A DNA stretch of 64,000 nucleotides from Simiduia sp. 21SJ11W-1 (GCF_024138675.1 NZ_CP090959.1:2573501-2637500); one strand, 5' to 3'. Positions 10,718-20,198 are shown, counted from the first letter of the stretch. Program-made: numbers and translations. The notes: generated by a model not told the origin, from the sequence alone.

Positions 10718-12946
10718 TCAGGCAATACGCAAATGACGCGCCACCGGCAGTGAACGAATGCGTGGCCCGCCGGCTGCAGCTATGGCGTTGGTAACGCTGG
10801 GCGCCACCGGTGGCACGCCTGGCTCGCCCACACCACCATGTTTCTCGGCACTTTCAATGAGCGTGACCACAATGTTGGGCGACTGCCCAATACGGCAGAG
10901 CGGGTAGTCATCAAAGTTAGATTGCTCAACACGCCCGTTTTTAAAACTTATCTCACCCATTAGCGCAAGCGACAAACCAAAGATTACCGCGCCCTCCATT
11001 TGTGCGTGTACGCGATCTGGGTTAACAATCTGGCCGCAATCCAGTGCAATGTGCACATCGGTTACGCGCACGGAATCGCCTTCCAGTTTTACTTTGCTGG
11101 CTACTGCCACGTAACTTAAAAAGCTGTGGTGTACAGCCACGCCCCAGCCTTCACCTGCACCGGTTTTGGCGGGCCACTTGGCCGAGGCTTTCACACGGGC
11201 CAGTACATTTTTCATGCGGGCAATGCTGTAGGGGTAATCGGCGTTAAAGCCTGCGGCAAAACCTTCTTCGCGGGTATCTACCGTGCGATCTGCACCGAGC
11301 GCTTGCAGCTGATACTCGAGCGGGTCGCGCTTGACCAGGTGTGCCACTTCATCAATAAAACTGTTTACCGAAAAGGCGTGATTGATGTTGTACACAGAAC
11401 GCAACCAGCCAATGCGGGTGTGCGCGGGTGTAGGGTGCACTTGGGCCAACTGGTGCGGCACCTCGTAGGGCATGTTGGCAAAGCCCTGCCCCACTTCAAA
11501 ATCTTGCAGCAGTGCTTGCTCTGGCTGAAAGGTAGACATAATAGTGGGCGAGGCCACGGCGGCCTTGAGTGCCACCAGTTTGCCCGCGCCATCAACGCCG
11601 CCACTGAAGTGCTGCACACTAAAGGCATGGTAATAGCCGTGGCGCACGGCGTCTTCACGGCTCCAAATCACCTTTACCGGCCGCCCGCAGGCTTTGGCAA
11701 GGTAGGCGGCCTCGGCGGCAAAATCCGGTTTCGATTTGCGCCCGAAGGCACTGCCCAGCAGGGTGACGTGCACCTTCACCTGTTCTGGCGCCACGCCCAC
11801 AGCCCCGGCCACTACCTGCTGGGTGCGCTGCGGTGCCTGCACGCAGGCCCACACTTCGCAGCCGTTTTCTGTCATGCGCGCAGCCGCCGCCGGTGGCTCC
11901 ATGGTGGCGTGCTCCAGATGCGGCACGCTGTAGACTGCCTGAATCCTTTGTGCAGATTCAGCGAGCGCTTTTTTTACATCACCGCGCACGCGCACCTGCT
12001 TGGGCTCACCGGGTAATGCTTCCCCAAGGGCCGTTAATTCTGCGTTGGAATTAAATTGCTGGTGGGGGCTGGGCTGCCATTCAATCACGAGCTTTTTGCG
12101 GGCCTGCTGCGCAGCCCAGGTGTTGGTAGCCAACACGGCAACACCTGCCAAAGGGTGAAACATGGGCGGCTCCTGGCCACCTTCAAGCCGAATAATGTCT
12201 ACCACGCCCGGCACTTTGCGGGCGGCTTTATCATCTACAGATTTGAGCGTGCCACCCAGGTAGGGGCAGCGCTCGATGCTGGCATGCACCATGTCTGGCA
12301 ATTGCACATCTACGCCGTACTCGGTGGTGCCGCGCACTATGTCATCCAGATCTACCATCGGCACGCCCTTGCCGATGTATTTATAGTTAGACGGATCTTT
12401 AAACTGCAGGGTTTTCGGGCCGGGCGCAGGCAGTTTGGCGGCGGCAGCGGCCAGCTCGCCAAAGGGCAGGCTGCGGCCACTGGCACGGTGATGCACTTGG
12501 TGGTTTTCTGCGGTGCAACTTTCAACGGGCACCTGCCAGTGATTGGCCCCCGCCTGGCACAACATGGCCTTTGCGGCCGCGCCCATTTCGCGCATTATCT
12601 GATAAAAGCCCACCACCGAGCGCGAGCCATCGGTGTTTTGGTTGCCGTACTGTTTATCGCCCAGGGCCTGCACGATTTTAACTTTGCTCCAGTCGGCCTC
12701 CATTTCATCGGCAATAATTTGCGGCAAACTGGTGCGAATACCCTGCCCCATTTCCGAGCGGTGCGCCACCAACGTGACGGTGCCATCGGTATCCAAATGC
12801 ACAAATACATTGAGCGACAACTGCCCACCCTGTTGGCCCGTCCAGGCGGCGTTGGCGGGCAAACTTGCCTGCAGCGCCAGGCCCGTGGCCGCAAGGCCCG
12901 TGAGCTTTAAAAATGCCCGGCGATTAACAACCTGTAGGTTTGACAT
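10718..12946 (-). CDS. Molybdenum hydroxylase large subunit (isoquinoline 1-oxidoreductase beta / CoxL-like)
   Basis: A 742-aa molybdopterin-cytosine-dinucleotide hydroxylase subunit that would oxidise an aldehyde or N-heterocycle. It starts with a twin-arginine signal (NRRAFLKLTGLAATGLAL..ANA), so it is likely exported folded to the periplasm or attached to the inner membrane. Motifs: EMGQGIRTSLPQIIADEM, LGSAFGRKSKPDFA, and GVGEPGVPPVAPSVTNAI near the C terminus with the catalytic Glu of the xanthine-oxidase family. Its ATG shares one base with the stop of the small subunit (TAATG), so translation is probably coupled. The isoquinoline-type label rests on length, Tat signal and the two-gene arrangement; the substrate cannot be read. 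Confidence 0.88.
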   Translation of the reverse strand: MSNLQVVNRRAFLKLTGLAATGLALQASLPANAAWTGQQGGQLSLNVFVHLDTDGTVTLVAHRSEMGQGIRTSLPQIIADEMEADWSKVKIVQALGDKQYGNQNTDGSRSVVGFYQIMREMGAAAKAMLCQAGANHWQVPVESCTAENHQVHHRASGRSLPFGELAAAAAKLPAPGPKTLQFKDPSNYKYIGKGVPMVDLDDIVRGTTEYGVDVQLPDMVHASIERCPYLGGTLKSVDDKAARKVPGVVDIIRLEGGQEPPMFHPLAGVAVLATNTWAAQQARKKLVIEWQPSPHQQFNSNAELTALGEALPGEPKQVRVRGDVKKALAESAQRIQAVYSVPHLEHATMEPPAAAARMTENGCEVWACVQAPQRTQQVVAGAVGVAPEQVKVHVTLLGSAFGRKSKPDFAAEAAYLAKACGRPVKVIWSREDAVRHGYYHAFSVQHFSGGVDGAGKLVALKAAVASPTIMSTFQPEQALLQDFEVGQGFANMPYEVPHQLAQVHPTPAHTRIGWLRSVYNINHAFSVNSFIDEVAHLVKRDPLEYQLQALGADRTVDTREEGFAAGFNADYPYSIARMKNVLARVKASAKWPAKTGAGEGWGVAVHHSFLSYVAVASKVKLEGDSVRVTDVHIALDCGQIVNPDRVHAQMEGAVIFGLSLALMGEISFKNGRVEQSNFDDYPLCRIGQSPNIVVTLIESAEKHGGVGEPGVPPVAPSVTNAIAAAGGPRIRSLPVARHLRIA

Positions 12947-13419
12947 TACTTTGCCTCCTTGGCCGGTTGGTATTGTACCGCCGCACTTTGAATGGCCGAT
13001 TCAATGCGCGGGTAGGTACCGCACCGGCAAATATTGCCCGACATCGCCGACTGAATTTGCGCGCGGCTGGGGCTCGCATTGCGTGCCAACAGCGCCGCAG
13101 CACTCATAATCTGGCCAGCCTGGCAGTAGCCACACTGGGGTACCTTGTGCGCCTTCCAGGCCTGCTGTAACGGGTGGTCACCAGCGGCAGACAAACCTTC
13201 AATGGTGGTGATTTCCGCACCCACCGCGGCAGACACCGGCAAGCTGCACGAGCGCACGGCCGAGCCATTAAGGTGCACGGTGCAGGCGCCGCACAGGCCC
13301 TTGCCGCAACCGTATTTGGTGCCGGTGAGCTGCAACAAATCGCGCAACACCCATAACAAGGGCATGTTCGGGTCGGCATCCACTTCGCGCTTGGTGCCGT
13401 TAATCGATAGCTTTTGCAC
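12946..13419 (-). CDS. Molybdenum hydroxylase 2Fe-2S subunit (IorA/CoxS-like)
   Basis: A 157-aa electron-transfer subunit carrying two 2Fe-2S clusters. [23 protein letters not shown] is the plant-ferredoxin-type cluster; [11 protein letters not shown] and [12 protein letters not shown] bind the second. I chose the GTG at 13419 ([12 protein letters not shown]) because GGGAGAG precedes it by about 6 nt; the longer frame upstream lies inside mocA and is not conserved in character. It overlaps the end of the mocA-like gene by 20 nt and abuts the large subunit by TAATG. Confidence 0.9.
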   Translation of the reverse strand: MQKLSINGTKREVDADPNMPLLWVLRDLLQLTGTKYGCGKGLCGACTVHLNGSAVRSCSLPVSAAVGAEITTIEGLSAAGDHPLQQAWKAHKVPQCGYCQAGQIMSAAALLARNASPSRAQIQSAMSGNICRCGTYPRIESAIQSAAVQYQPAKEAK

Positions 13420-14011
13420 TGGCTCTCTCCCTGTTTTCAAAGGCAATAAAATCCGCGGGCGTATCAATATCTATCGCCGCCTGCGGCATGGAAACTGTGG
13501 CTACCTCAGCGCCCATCAGCAGCGCCTTGGCACCGCTGCTACCGGCAAGGCCTGCCAAGGCAGGAAAGTAGCACCGGGGGAAATAGGCGGGCACGCCGCG
13601 GGTATTTTGGTAAGCGGCGCACACAGCCACAGGACTGCCTGCGCCACTGTGCGCATTCCCCGTGCGCACAAGCCCGGTGAGGCACTCACGGGTAACACCC
13701 AGTTGATCACCCAACACAATCACTACCGCAGTGGTTTCAGCGGGCAGCGCGCCCACCCCCCGGGCAATGGAAGCCCCCAGGCCCTCGGCCCAGGCATCGT
13801 TCACCACAATGTTACAGCCCGCTGGCACCAGGGGTGCCAGCCGCACAGCGTCGGCCCCCAGTACAACGAATACCTGGCCCGGCGTCACCTCTGCGGCCCG
13901 CTCGGCCATGTGGGTGAGCATCGCCCGGCCACGCCAAGGTTGCGCCTGCTTGGGCTCTGCACCAAAGCGCCGGCTGGCACCGGCGGCCAGCACCAGGGTT
14001 GCGCAGCTCAT
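13400..14011 (-). CDS. mocA: Molybdenum cofactor nucleotidyltransferase, MocA-like
   Basis: A 203-aa NTP transferase expected to attach CMP to molybdopterin for the downstream hydroxylase. The N-terminal nucleotide-binding signature [17 protein letters not shown] is followed by [24 protein letters not shown] and [12 protein letters not shown], matching MobA/MocA proteins. It lies second in the operon, overlapping the XdhC-like gene by ATGA and the small subunit by 20 nt. CTP rather than GTP use is inferred from the xanthine-oxidase-type partner. Confidence 0.85.
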   Translation of the reverse strand: MSCATLVLAAGASRRFGAEPKQAQPWRGRAMLTHMAERAAEVTPGQVFVVLGADAVRLAPLVPAGCNIVVNDAWAEGLGASIARGVGALPAETTAVVIVLGDQLGVTRECLTGLVRTGNAHSGAGSPVAVCAAYQNTRGVPAYFPRCYFPALAGLAGSSGAKALLMGAEVATVSMPQAAIDIDTPADFIAFENRERASAKAID

Positions 14012-15045
14012 TGCACACGCCCAAGTTGGCTGAGTGCCGCCCCTTGAGCTGCGGTATGTGTTGCCCTGTTGGCCGCCACTTGCGATTGGCCATAAAGCGC
14101 CTTGTGACAGGCCGCCAGTGCCGAGAGCGCCACAGCCTCCGGCAGATCACCGCCCAGTGGCTCACCCATGGGGCCATCAATGGCGACCGGCAAGCGCCGG
14201 GGTTCCAGATTGAATTCCGCCAATAGCCGCGCTTTGCGATGGGCAGGCCCCAGCAGGCCGATATAGCGCACCGTTGAGTCGTAAAGGGCTGTGAGTGCGC
14301 CCGCATCCAGGGTGAGGTTGTGGGTCATCACCAGCGCGGCATCAGCCTCGGCAACGCAGGCCTTCACCTCGGCATCGTGGGCCTGTGCTTGCAACCAGCG
14401 CGCGCTGGGAAAATCTTCAGGCCGGGCCAAGCCCTGCCGGTGATCTACCAATGTAATTTGCCAGCCAAGGCCTGCCGCAAGCTGCACCACAGGCACCACA
14501 TCAACGCCTGCGCCAAACACCACCAGCCGCACCTGCGGCGCAACCGGCACCCACAGGTGCAGCCCCTGCACAAAGGCTTCACGGGCGCCATCTAGCGGGG
14601 GCTCGGTGTGTAATTGCGCCTGTGCATCCGGCTCAGGCGCCAAGGGCAAAGTAAGCCAAGCTGCGCGGCCGCTTGCCAGTTGCTGGTAAAGAGTGGCCAG
14701 CTGCAACCATTGATTGGCAGCATTCAGGGGCAATAAACGGATCTGTACCCGGCCACCACAGCCCAGGCCGTACTGCCAGGCATCGTCTGCGGTTTCGGTG
14801 GCATCAAAGGTGATATCGCGCGGGCGCCCAAAGGCCAATACCCGTTTGGCCTCGTTCAAGAGCGCCCGCTCAAGGCAGCCGCCACTCAAGAGCCCCAGGC
14901 ACTGGCCCAGCTCACTGATGAGCATCATCGCGCCCGGCTTGCGGTAGCTTGAGCCCTCGGTATGGGTAACCACGCCCAACACCCAGCGCTGGCTTTCGCG
15001 CTTGGGGTACCAGGCCGCCAACACGGCTTCTATATGATTATTCAT
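14008..15045 (-). CDS. xdhC: XdhC/CoxI-family molybdenum hydroxylase maturation protein
   Basis: A 345-aa maturation factor that, in the family, binds and delivers sulfurated Mo cofactor to xanthine-oxidase-type enzymes. The N-terminal XdhC/CoxI domain is visible in VLGVVTHTEGSSYRKPGAMMLISELGQ..GLLSGGCLE. A Rossmann-like XdhC C-terminal domain follows (LVVFGAGVDVVPVVQLAAGLGWQITLVDHR; LLGPAHRKARLL). It is the first gene of the four-gene operon and overlaps mocA by ATGA. The ATG at 15045 opens the transcript; 15046-15203 is a short spacer. Confidence 0.9.
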   Translation of the reverse strand: MNNHIEAVLAAWYPKRESQRWVLGVVTHTEGSSYRKPGAMMLISELGQCLGLLSGGCLERALLNEAKRVLAFGRPRDITFDATETADDAWQYGLGCGGRVQIRLLPLNAANQWLQLATLYQQLASGRAAWLTLPLAPEPDAQAQLHTEPPLDGAREAFVQGLHLWVPVAPQVRLVVFGAGVDVVPVVQLAAGLGWQITLVDHRQGLARPEDFPSARWLQAQAHDAEVKACVAEADAALVMTHNLTLDAGALTALYDSTVRYIGLLGPAHRKARLLAEFNLEPRRLPVAIDGPMGEPLGGDLPEAVALSALAACHKALYGQSQVAANRATHTAAQGAALSQLGRVQ

Positions 15046-15203
15046 TGTTATTGCGCAAAATTTGACGGTTCCAGCTTACTTGAAAATATTCACGCGCTTT
15101 GGCAGCCCGGCGTATTTTGGGTTCGCTTTAGCGCTGCTCGTCATCTCTTGTTTGGCGCCGTATCTTGTTTGGCACCTTACGGCCCGTGATCACCCTACGG
15201 CGG

Positions 15204-16163
15204 TTAATGCTCGCCTGGATCACCCGCCTCCATCGGTGGCAAAGGGCGCGGGCTGAGCCGACCTTGATCATAGTGAATGCCGTATTCGGCCAACACCGAT
15301 TGCAGCACACCGCTGGCCGCAAGTTTTGCCACGCCCGCGTTAATGGCCACAAGCTTCTCCTGGGCCCCAATGGCGGATTTTGCCACCCCCACATACATGG
15401 CCTGCAGTGCCACGGGGCTGGGGGCTTGCACTATGTCGTGATCGGCCAGCCGGTACTGGCGCTCTATCATGGCGCGCACCACAAACTCTTCCCCCACAAT
15501 AGCATCTACCCGCCCGGCCATAAGCATGCGCACCTGTTGCTCGTAGCTCGTTACCTCAACGCGCACCAATTGGGCAAAACTATCAAAGTCATCGCTTACC
15601 CGCGCACCGCGCATTACCGCAACCTTAAGCCCGGCCAGGTCTTGTATGCGCTCAAAGTGAACCGGGTGCGCACGGCGATAAAACAGCGCCGTGGCCGATA
15701 CCCCTAGCGGGTCTGAAAAGAGCAAATAAGCCTCGCGTGCGGGGCTCTTATACAGCGGCGCAATAGCCTCTACCTTGCCCTGTTGGGCCGACGACAAAGC
15801 CCGCCGAAAAGGCATGAACTGAATGTGCGGTGCATAGCCGTGCTCGATGAGAGCCAGCGCCAATACTCTGGGTACCCAGCCCTGCTCGGGCAGCAATTGG
15901 CCGGCGTGGGGCGCAAGCTCTGCCGCAGCTATACGAATCTCGCTGGCCGGAGCCAATGGGCGATTGGGCAACACCGGGTTTTCACCAAGCGCGGGCGGGG
16001 CCATGAGCCCGAAAGCTGCCAGCAGGATCAGCAGGTAGCTTTTGGGCGCAATAGTGCTTGTGGGCGCAAAGATGCTTGAAAAAAGCAAAACAGGCAGCTT
16101 TTTGCCGCCAGGGGATCCGGGTTGGCTCAGGTGAAACGAGAGGCAATCAGCAACCTTCGGCAT
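15204..16163 (-). CDS. Periplasmic solute-binding protein (SBP_bac_3 type)
   Basis: About 319 aa of the type-II periplasmic binding fold (amino-acid-binding / transporter substrate-binding family). Visible: an N-terminal hydrophobic segment SYLLILLAAFGLMAPPALG resembling a signal peptide but placed unusually far in, then IRIAAAELAPHAG, DLAGLKVAVMRGARVSDDF, LMAGRVDAIVGEEF and AINAGVAKLAASGVLQSVLAEYG. The ATG at 16163 overlaps the end of the response-regulator gene and has no good ribosome-binding site; a later TTG near the hydrophobic segment is possible. No ABC permease adjoins it, so it may act as a sensor partner instead. Ligand unknown. Confidence 0.75.
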   Translation of the reverse strand: MPKVADCLSFHLSQPGSPGGKKLPVLLFSSIFAPTSTIAPKSYLLILLAAFGLMAPPALGENPVLPNRPLAPASEIRIAAAELAPHAGQLLPEQGWVPRVLALALIEHGYAPHIQFMPFRRALSSAQQGKVEAIAPLYKSPAREAYLLFSDPLGVSATALFYRRAHPVHFERIQDLAGLKVAVMRGARVSDDFDSFAQLVRVEVTSYEQQVRMLMAGRVDAIVGEEFVVRAMIERQYRLADHDIVQAPSPVALQAMYVGVAKSAIGAQEKLVAINAGVAKLAASGVLQSVLAEYGIHYDQGRLSPRPLPPMEAGDPGEH

Positions 16164-16824
16164 CAAGATCGGCGTTAATCAGCCCCAGTGTGCGGGCCTT
16201 CGCCACGGCCTGGGTGCGGTTTTTAACGTCCAGTTCTTTCAAAACAGCCGCCACATGCACCTTTACCGTACTGGGCGACATATCCAGCGCGCGGGCGATC
16301 TCCTTGTTAGCCAGGCCACGCCCCATTTCAACCAACACTTCCTGCTGGCGATCGGTGAGCTTTACCGAAGTCACCGGCCGCTCGGCCACGGCTTCCACCA
16401 TGGGCTTGGGCACGGCGGCTGGCTTGTTGGCCACCATCAACGGCGGCACATACACACCGCCCGAGAGCACAAGCTTGATGGCACTCAGCATCACTTTGGC
16501 CGAGGAAGATTTGGTGATAAACCCGCTGGCACCGGCCTGCAGGGCCCGCATCACCAGGGCAGGATCTTCTTCGGCAGAGAGCAATATCACCGGTAATTCC
16601 GGGAATTCCGCCTTGATATCGGCCAGTATCGACATGCCGTCCTGATCGGGCAGGTGGTAATCGAGCAGCACTATGTCGAACTCAACCGCCTGCTGCTGCA
16701 GTTGCTCCATTGCCGCAGCACCGCTGCCCACCTCCCTCACCTGCGCGTTGGGCTCAAGCTGGTGCAACAGCACACTTAAGCCATCACGGAATAACGCATG
16801 GTCATCGATGATTAAAATATCCAC
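16147..16824 (-). CDS. NarL/FixJ-type (LuxR) response regulator
   Basis: A 225-aa two-component regulator. Residues 1-120 are a receiver with acidic pocket D7-D8 and phosphoacceptor D55 (IVLLDYHLPDQDG). Residues 155-220 are a LuxR-type HTH (LTDRQQEVLVEMGRGLANKEIA..SPSTVKVHVAAVLKEL). It overlaps the solute-binding-protein gene downstream, so the two are probably co-transcribed. No kinase adjoins; the orphan hybrid kinase at 33899 is one possible donor. It stands next to the cluster of promoters carrying GGC(C/T)TAGGCC and is a candidate for the protein that binds them, but the sequence does not prove this. Confidence 0.9.
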   Translation of the reverse strand: MDILIIDDHALFRDGLSVLLHQLEPNAQVREVGSGAAAMEQLQQQAVEFDIVLLDYHLPDQDGMSILADIKAEFPELPVILLSAEEDPALVMRALQAGASGFITKSSSAKVMLSAIKLVLSGGVYVPPLMVANKPAAVPKPMVEAVAERPVTSVKLTDRQQEVLVEMGRGLANKEIARALDMSPSTVKVHVAAVLKELDVKNRTQAVAKARTLGLINADLDAEGC

Positions 16825-16967
16825 TCATACCCCCGAAAACGCCGCGCCACATGCGCCGGCCAATACTTACTGTTACTACTATAGATCAACTGGTATTGAT
16901 CAACCCTTATAGTTCAACCCCTGCACGCCACTGTATCGGGCTTTCGCCGGGCTTACCCCGTTCAAAT

Positions 16968-16997
16968 GGCCTAGGCCATCAACTAGCCTATCTGGCC
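16968..16997 (+). promoter_or_regulatory. GGCCTAGGCC operator (copy 1, double-site type)
   Basis: A perfect 10-bp palindrome at 16968-16977 followed by a degenerate second site AGCCTATCTGGCC. The 35-bp stretch is almost identical to the one at 20628. About 57 nt from the palindrome start both promoters share AAACTGG-N3-CATCT, the probable -10 region. It precedes the coiled-coil gene at 17067. Confidence 0.7.
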
Positions 16998-17066
16998 AAT
17001 ACCTTAACACCCCCGGCAAACCTAAACTGGTCGCATCTTAAATTTACTCATCGAGCGATTACGGCC

Positions 17067-17624
17067 ATGACTGCACAACTTGTTACCAAACCACGCAGCG
17101 TTAACCATATTTCCGCTGTCGCCCAGCCTGCTAACCACTACCAGCTGCGCATCACCGCGCTGGAAGAAAGCAACGCCAGCCTGCGTGAGAAAAACGACCA
17201 GCTCAACGAGCAGGTTACACTGTCACGTTATTTCAACGCAGAGAAAGATGCCAACATTGAGCGCTTGGAAAATAATCTCAAGCAGCGCCAGCAAGCCTAC
17301 ACCCTACTGCGCGATGAGAAAAACAAATTGCAGACTACCCTGGGCGACATGAAGCTTGCAGTCATTCGCATGCGCCACAATCAGCAAACTGAAATTCGCG
17401 CGCGTGAAGCACAAGAAGCTGCCATCGAAAAATTGCAGGCGCTCATTGACGAGCTAATTGCAGAAAATCACCGCCTGCACCGCACCCGTCGTGCACTGGA
17501 AGCCGTGCAGCAGGTGTTTGCTGATGCGTTGTTCAGCGCCTGCGAGCTGGTGCAGAAAGTTAAAGCCGAGTGGAACAACCGCGAAGCACGCGCCGCACAA
17601 GAGCGCCGCATTGCACGCGGCTAA
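17067..17624 (+). CDS. Coiled-coil protein of unknown function
   Basis: A 185-aa protein with no recognised family. From about residue 25 to 160 it is an almost unbroken heptad-rich coiled coil (ITALEESNASLREKNDQLNE..., IERLENNLKQRQQAY.., AIEKLQALIDELIAENHRLH). No signal peptide or membrane segment is seen. The ATG at 17067 (MTAQLVTKP) was chosen over an upstream in-frame codon because the operator and promoter lie between them. It shares a nearly identical double operator with the other small coiled-coil gene at 20723, so the two are probably co-regulated. Confidence 0.7.
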   Translation: MTAQLVTKPRSVNHISAVAQPANHYQLRITALEESNASLREKNDQLNEQVTLSRYFNAEKDANIERLENNLKQRQQAYTLLRDEKNKLQTTLGDMKLAVIRMRHNQQTEIRAREAQEAAIEKLQALIDELIAENHRLHRTRRALEAVQQVFADALFSACELVQKVKAEWNNREARAAQERRIARG

Positions 17625-17665
17625 CACCTGCACCCGCTTTTAGCGGCAAACACCTCAATTTCTGT

Positions 17666-17692
17666 AACGCCCCTATTGCGGGCGTTTTTTTA
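17666..17692 (+). terminator. Rho-independent terminator after the coiled-coil gene
   Basis: AACGCCC and GGGCGTT form a 7-bp stem with a 7-nt loop, followed by a T-rich run, 41 nt past the stop codon. Confidence 0.85.
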
Positions 17693-17702
17693 TTTTTGTT
17701 CA

Positions 17703-17782
17703 GGCCTAGGCCAAGGCTTGGTTTTGACGCCAAGGCTTAGGCCATCGTGCCAATACCGGGCAGCTCACACAGGCCCTATAGT
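17703..17782 (+). promoter_or_regulatory. Chitinase promoter with two GGC(C/T)TAGGCC operators
   Basis: GGCCTAGGCC at 17703-17712 and GGCTTAGGCC at 17734-17743 have centres 31 bp apart (three helical turns). The proximal site is followed by ATCGTGCCAATACC, and TATAGT at 17777-17782 is the likely -10. This places the proximal site near -50, a typical activator position. The same spacing recurs at 20040. Confidence 0.7.
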
Positions 17783-17831
17783 GGCCCCACTGAATTTTTT
17801 GTTTCTACTTTCACACAATTTAGGTACGGCA

Positions 17832-19934
17832 ATGATCAATCAACTGATGATGAAAACCGCATGCGCTTTAGTGCTGTCTACCACGCTTGCTGCCTGTGGT
17901 GGCGGCTCTGGTGGTGGATCCACTGTAGAGGCCACAATCACGCCCGACGGCAATGGCGGCGCATCTGTAGATGTAACCATCACGCCTGACAACAACACCG
18001 GCAGCGGTACCGATTCTGGCAGCTCTGAAACAACCGGCAACAGCACCACTGAAAATACCGGCGGTACTGAAACTTCCGGCAATGCAGGCACAGGCAGCAC
18101 CGATTCTAACAACGCAGGCTCCGGCACTACCGATTCTGGTAATACCGGCTCTGGCAACATGGGCTCTGGCAATATGGGTTCCGGTAGCACTGGCAGCACA
18201 GGCTCTGGCAGTGTTGATTCAGGTAGTACTGGCTCAGGTGACATGAGTTCAGGTGGCAGCGACACCGGTAACACCGGTTCAGACAACACCGAAAGCGGCG
18301 CAAGCACAAACACTGAAACAGAAACAGACAATTCCGACACCACGGAAAACAACACAGACGAAACTACCGAAAACACGCCGGATGAAAACGCCAGCCAATA
18401 CCCCGCGTGGAGTGCGAGCAGCACCTACAACAAAGGTGACCGCGTGGCTTATGAAGGCCAGGTGTATGAAGCCAAGTGGTGGTCACAAAATGACGTGCCC
18501 AGCAGCAACACCGGTGCCGGCAAACCCTGGGAGCTGATTGGCGACGACCAAGGCAGCACCAGTACCGAAGACGACACAACCGAAAACGAAACCACCGAAG
18601 ACAACACAGAAGAAAACACCGATGCCTCAAACACCGACGGTGGCAACGGCGACGCCAATATTGATCAAACCACCGATGGCAACGGCACAACCGGCAACGG
18701 TGTGCGCCCACAAGGCCAGGTAGTGGGCACCTACTTTGTTGAATGGGGCATTTACGGGCGCAACTATCACGTAATGGACATGCCCGCTGAAAAGCTCACC
18801 CACATTTTGTACGGCTTCATTCCGATTTGCGGCCCTAACGATTCACTGCAGCAGGCCAACCCCTCGGGTTACAGTGCGCTGGTAAGCCAGTGCAACGGCA
18901 AACAGGATTACGAAGTTACCATTCACGACAAGTTCGCGGCCCTGGAAAAATCCTACCCCGGCGACAACTGGGACGACCCGATTCGCGGCAACTTCGGCCA
19001 GCTGATCAAGCTCAAGCAGCAGCACCCGCACCTGAAAGTATTGCCTTCTGTAGGCGGCTGGACACTGTCAGATCCCTTCTTTCACCTGGCAACCGACGCC
19101 ACCAAACGTGCGGTATTTGTAAACTCGGTAGCCGACTTTCTGCGCACCTACACCTTGTTTGACGGTGTGGATATCGATTGGGAATTTCCGGGCGGACGCG
19201 GCGCCAACGCCAACCTTGGCTCGCAGGCAGATTTTGAAGCCTACGCCGATTTAATGCGCGACTTGCGCGCCATGCTGGATGATCTTGAAGTAGAACTGGG
19301 CAAAGAACTGGAGCTTACCTCTGCCATTGGTACAAGCCCTGCAATGGTAGCAGCCGCCAACTATGGCCGCGCACACCAGTACATGGATTACATTTTCGCC
19401 ATGACCTACGACTACCACGGTGCATGGAGCGGTGTATTGGGCCACCAGACGGCGCTGAACGACTACCACTACAACACCAACGACGGTTTCTACGCAGCCT
19501 CTGTATTGGATAGCCTGCTCATGCAAAACGTACCGGCGTCAAAAATTGTACTCGGTGCCGCCATGTACGGCCGCGGCTGGACCAACATCACCGGCGCACA
19601 ACCCGAGTGGCCCTTCGGTGGCCAGGGCAATGCACCTGTAAAAGGCAGCTGGGAAGATGGCGTAGTTGACTACAAAGACATAGTGCAAAACTACCTGGGC
19701 GGCAGCCAAGGCACAGGCATCAACGGTTTTACCTACTACTACGATGCCGATGCCGAAGCGCCTTACCTGTGGAACTACAGCACCGGCACCTTGATCACCT
19801 ACGACAACCCGCGCTCGGTAAAAGCCAAAGCGGCGTTTGTTAAAAACAATGGCCTGGGCGGATTGTTTTCCTGGGAAATCGATGGCGACAACGGCGACAT
19901 TGTTGATGCCATGATTGAAGGCTTGGCCGAGTAA
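17832..19934 (+). CDS. GH18 chitinase lipoprotein with chitin-binding module
   Basis: A 700-aa outer-membrane-anchored chitinase that hydrolyses beta-1,4-GlcNAc chains. The ATG at 17832 gives a lipoprotein signal (MINQLMMKTACALVLSTTLAAC, lipobox LAAC); upstream in-frame codons precede the promoter. About residues 50-190 are a Ser/Gly/Thr/Asn/Glu-rich low-complexity linker. It is followed by a CBM5/12-like module (YPAWSASSTYNKGDRVAYEGQ..YEAKWW), a second Thr/Glu/Asn linker, and the GH18 barrel from about residue 300. FDGVDIDWEFPGG carries the catalytic DxxDxDxE; FAMTYDYHGAW is also typical. The long flexible tether suits a surface enzyme. The two-operator promoter groups it with the attachment genes downstream. 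Confidence 0.93.
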   Translation: MINQLMMKTACALVLSTTLAACGGGSGGGSTVEATITPDGNGGASVDVTITPDNNTGSGTDSGSSETTGNSTTENTGGTETSGNAGTGSTDSNNAGSGTTDSGNTGSGNMGSGNMGSGSTGSTGSGSVDSGSTGSGDMSSGGSDTGNTGSDNTESGASTNTETETDNSDTTENNTDETTENTPDENASQYPAWSASSTYNKGDRVAYEGQVYEAKWWSQNDVPSSNTGAGKPWELIGDDQGSTSTEDDTTENETTEDNTEENTDASNTDGGNGDANIDQTTDGNGTTGNGVRPQGQVVGTYFVEWGIYGRNYHVMDMPAEKLTHILYGFIPICGPNDSLQQANPSGYSALVSQCNGKQDYEVTIHDKFAALEKSYPGDNWDDPIRGNFGQLIKLKQQHPHLKVLPSVGGWTLSDPFFHLATDATKRAVFVNSVADFLRTYTLFDGVDIDWEFPGGRGANANLGSQADFEAYADLMRDLRAMLDDLEVELGKELELTSAIGTSPAMVAAANYGRAHQYMDYIFAMTYDYHGAWSGVLGHQTALNDYHYNTNDGFYAASVLDSLLMQNVPASKIVLGAAMYGRGWTNITGAQPEWPFGGQGNAPVKGSWEDGVVDYKDIVQNYLGGSQGTGINGFTYYYDADAEAPYLWNYSTGTLITYDNPRSVKAKAAFVKNNGLGGLFSWEIDGDNGDIVDAMIEGLAE

Positions 19935-19976
19935 CACTTTCCTCTGTTTAGCGTAGCGTAATCGCGCTTTCCCTTT

Positions 19977-20004
19977 GCGGCGCCCCTGGGCGCCGCTTTT
20001 TTTT
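19977..20004 (+). terminator. Rho-independent terminator of the chitinase gene
   Basis: GCGGCGCC-CCTG-GGCGCCGC, a perfect 8-bp stem with a 4-nt loop, is followed by eight T residues. Confidence 0.92.
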
Positions 20005-20039
20005 GCCTCACTTTTCGCGCCCTGTTGGCACCCTCACAA

Positions 20040-20088
20040 GGCTTAGGCCATGCGGGCAATACCGCAGGCGTTGCCCGCCCGATACAGT
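20040..20088 (+). promoter_or_regulatory. GGCTTAGGCC operator and promoter
   Basis: GGCTTAGGCC at 20040-20049 is followed by ATGCGGGCAATACC, with TACAGT at 20083-20088 as the likely -10. The operator to -10 distance equals that of the chitinase promoter exactly. Confidence 0.7.
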
Positions 20089-20198
20089 GTGTACATCACT
20101 ATTTAAGGGCTTTGCGTGGAACGCAGCCAACACATCAAACGCAACCCGCTCGTGCACAACAAGGTGTTGGCACCCAAAGCGAACAGCAGGTAAACAAC

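Noticed and set aside
11044-12910. Long plus-strand open frames opposite the molybdenum hydroxylase gene
   Set aside because: High-GC antisense shadows of a well-recognised gene, without start signals or family resemblance.
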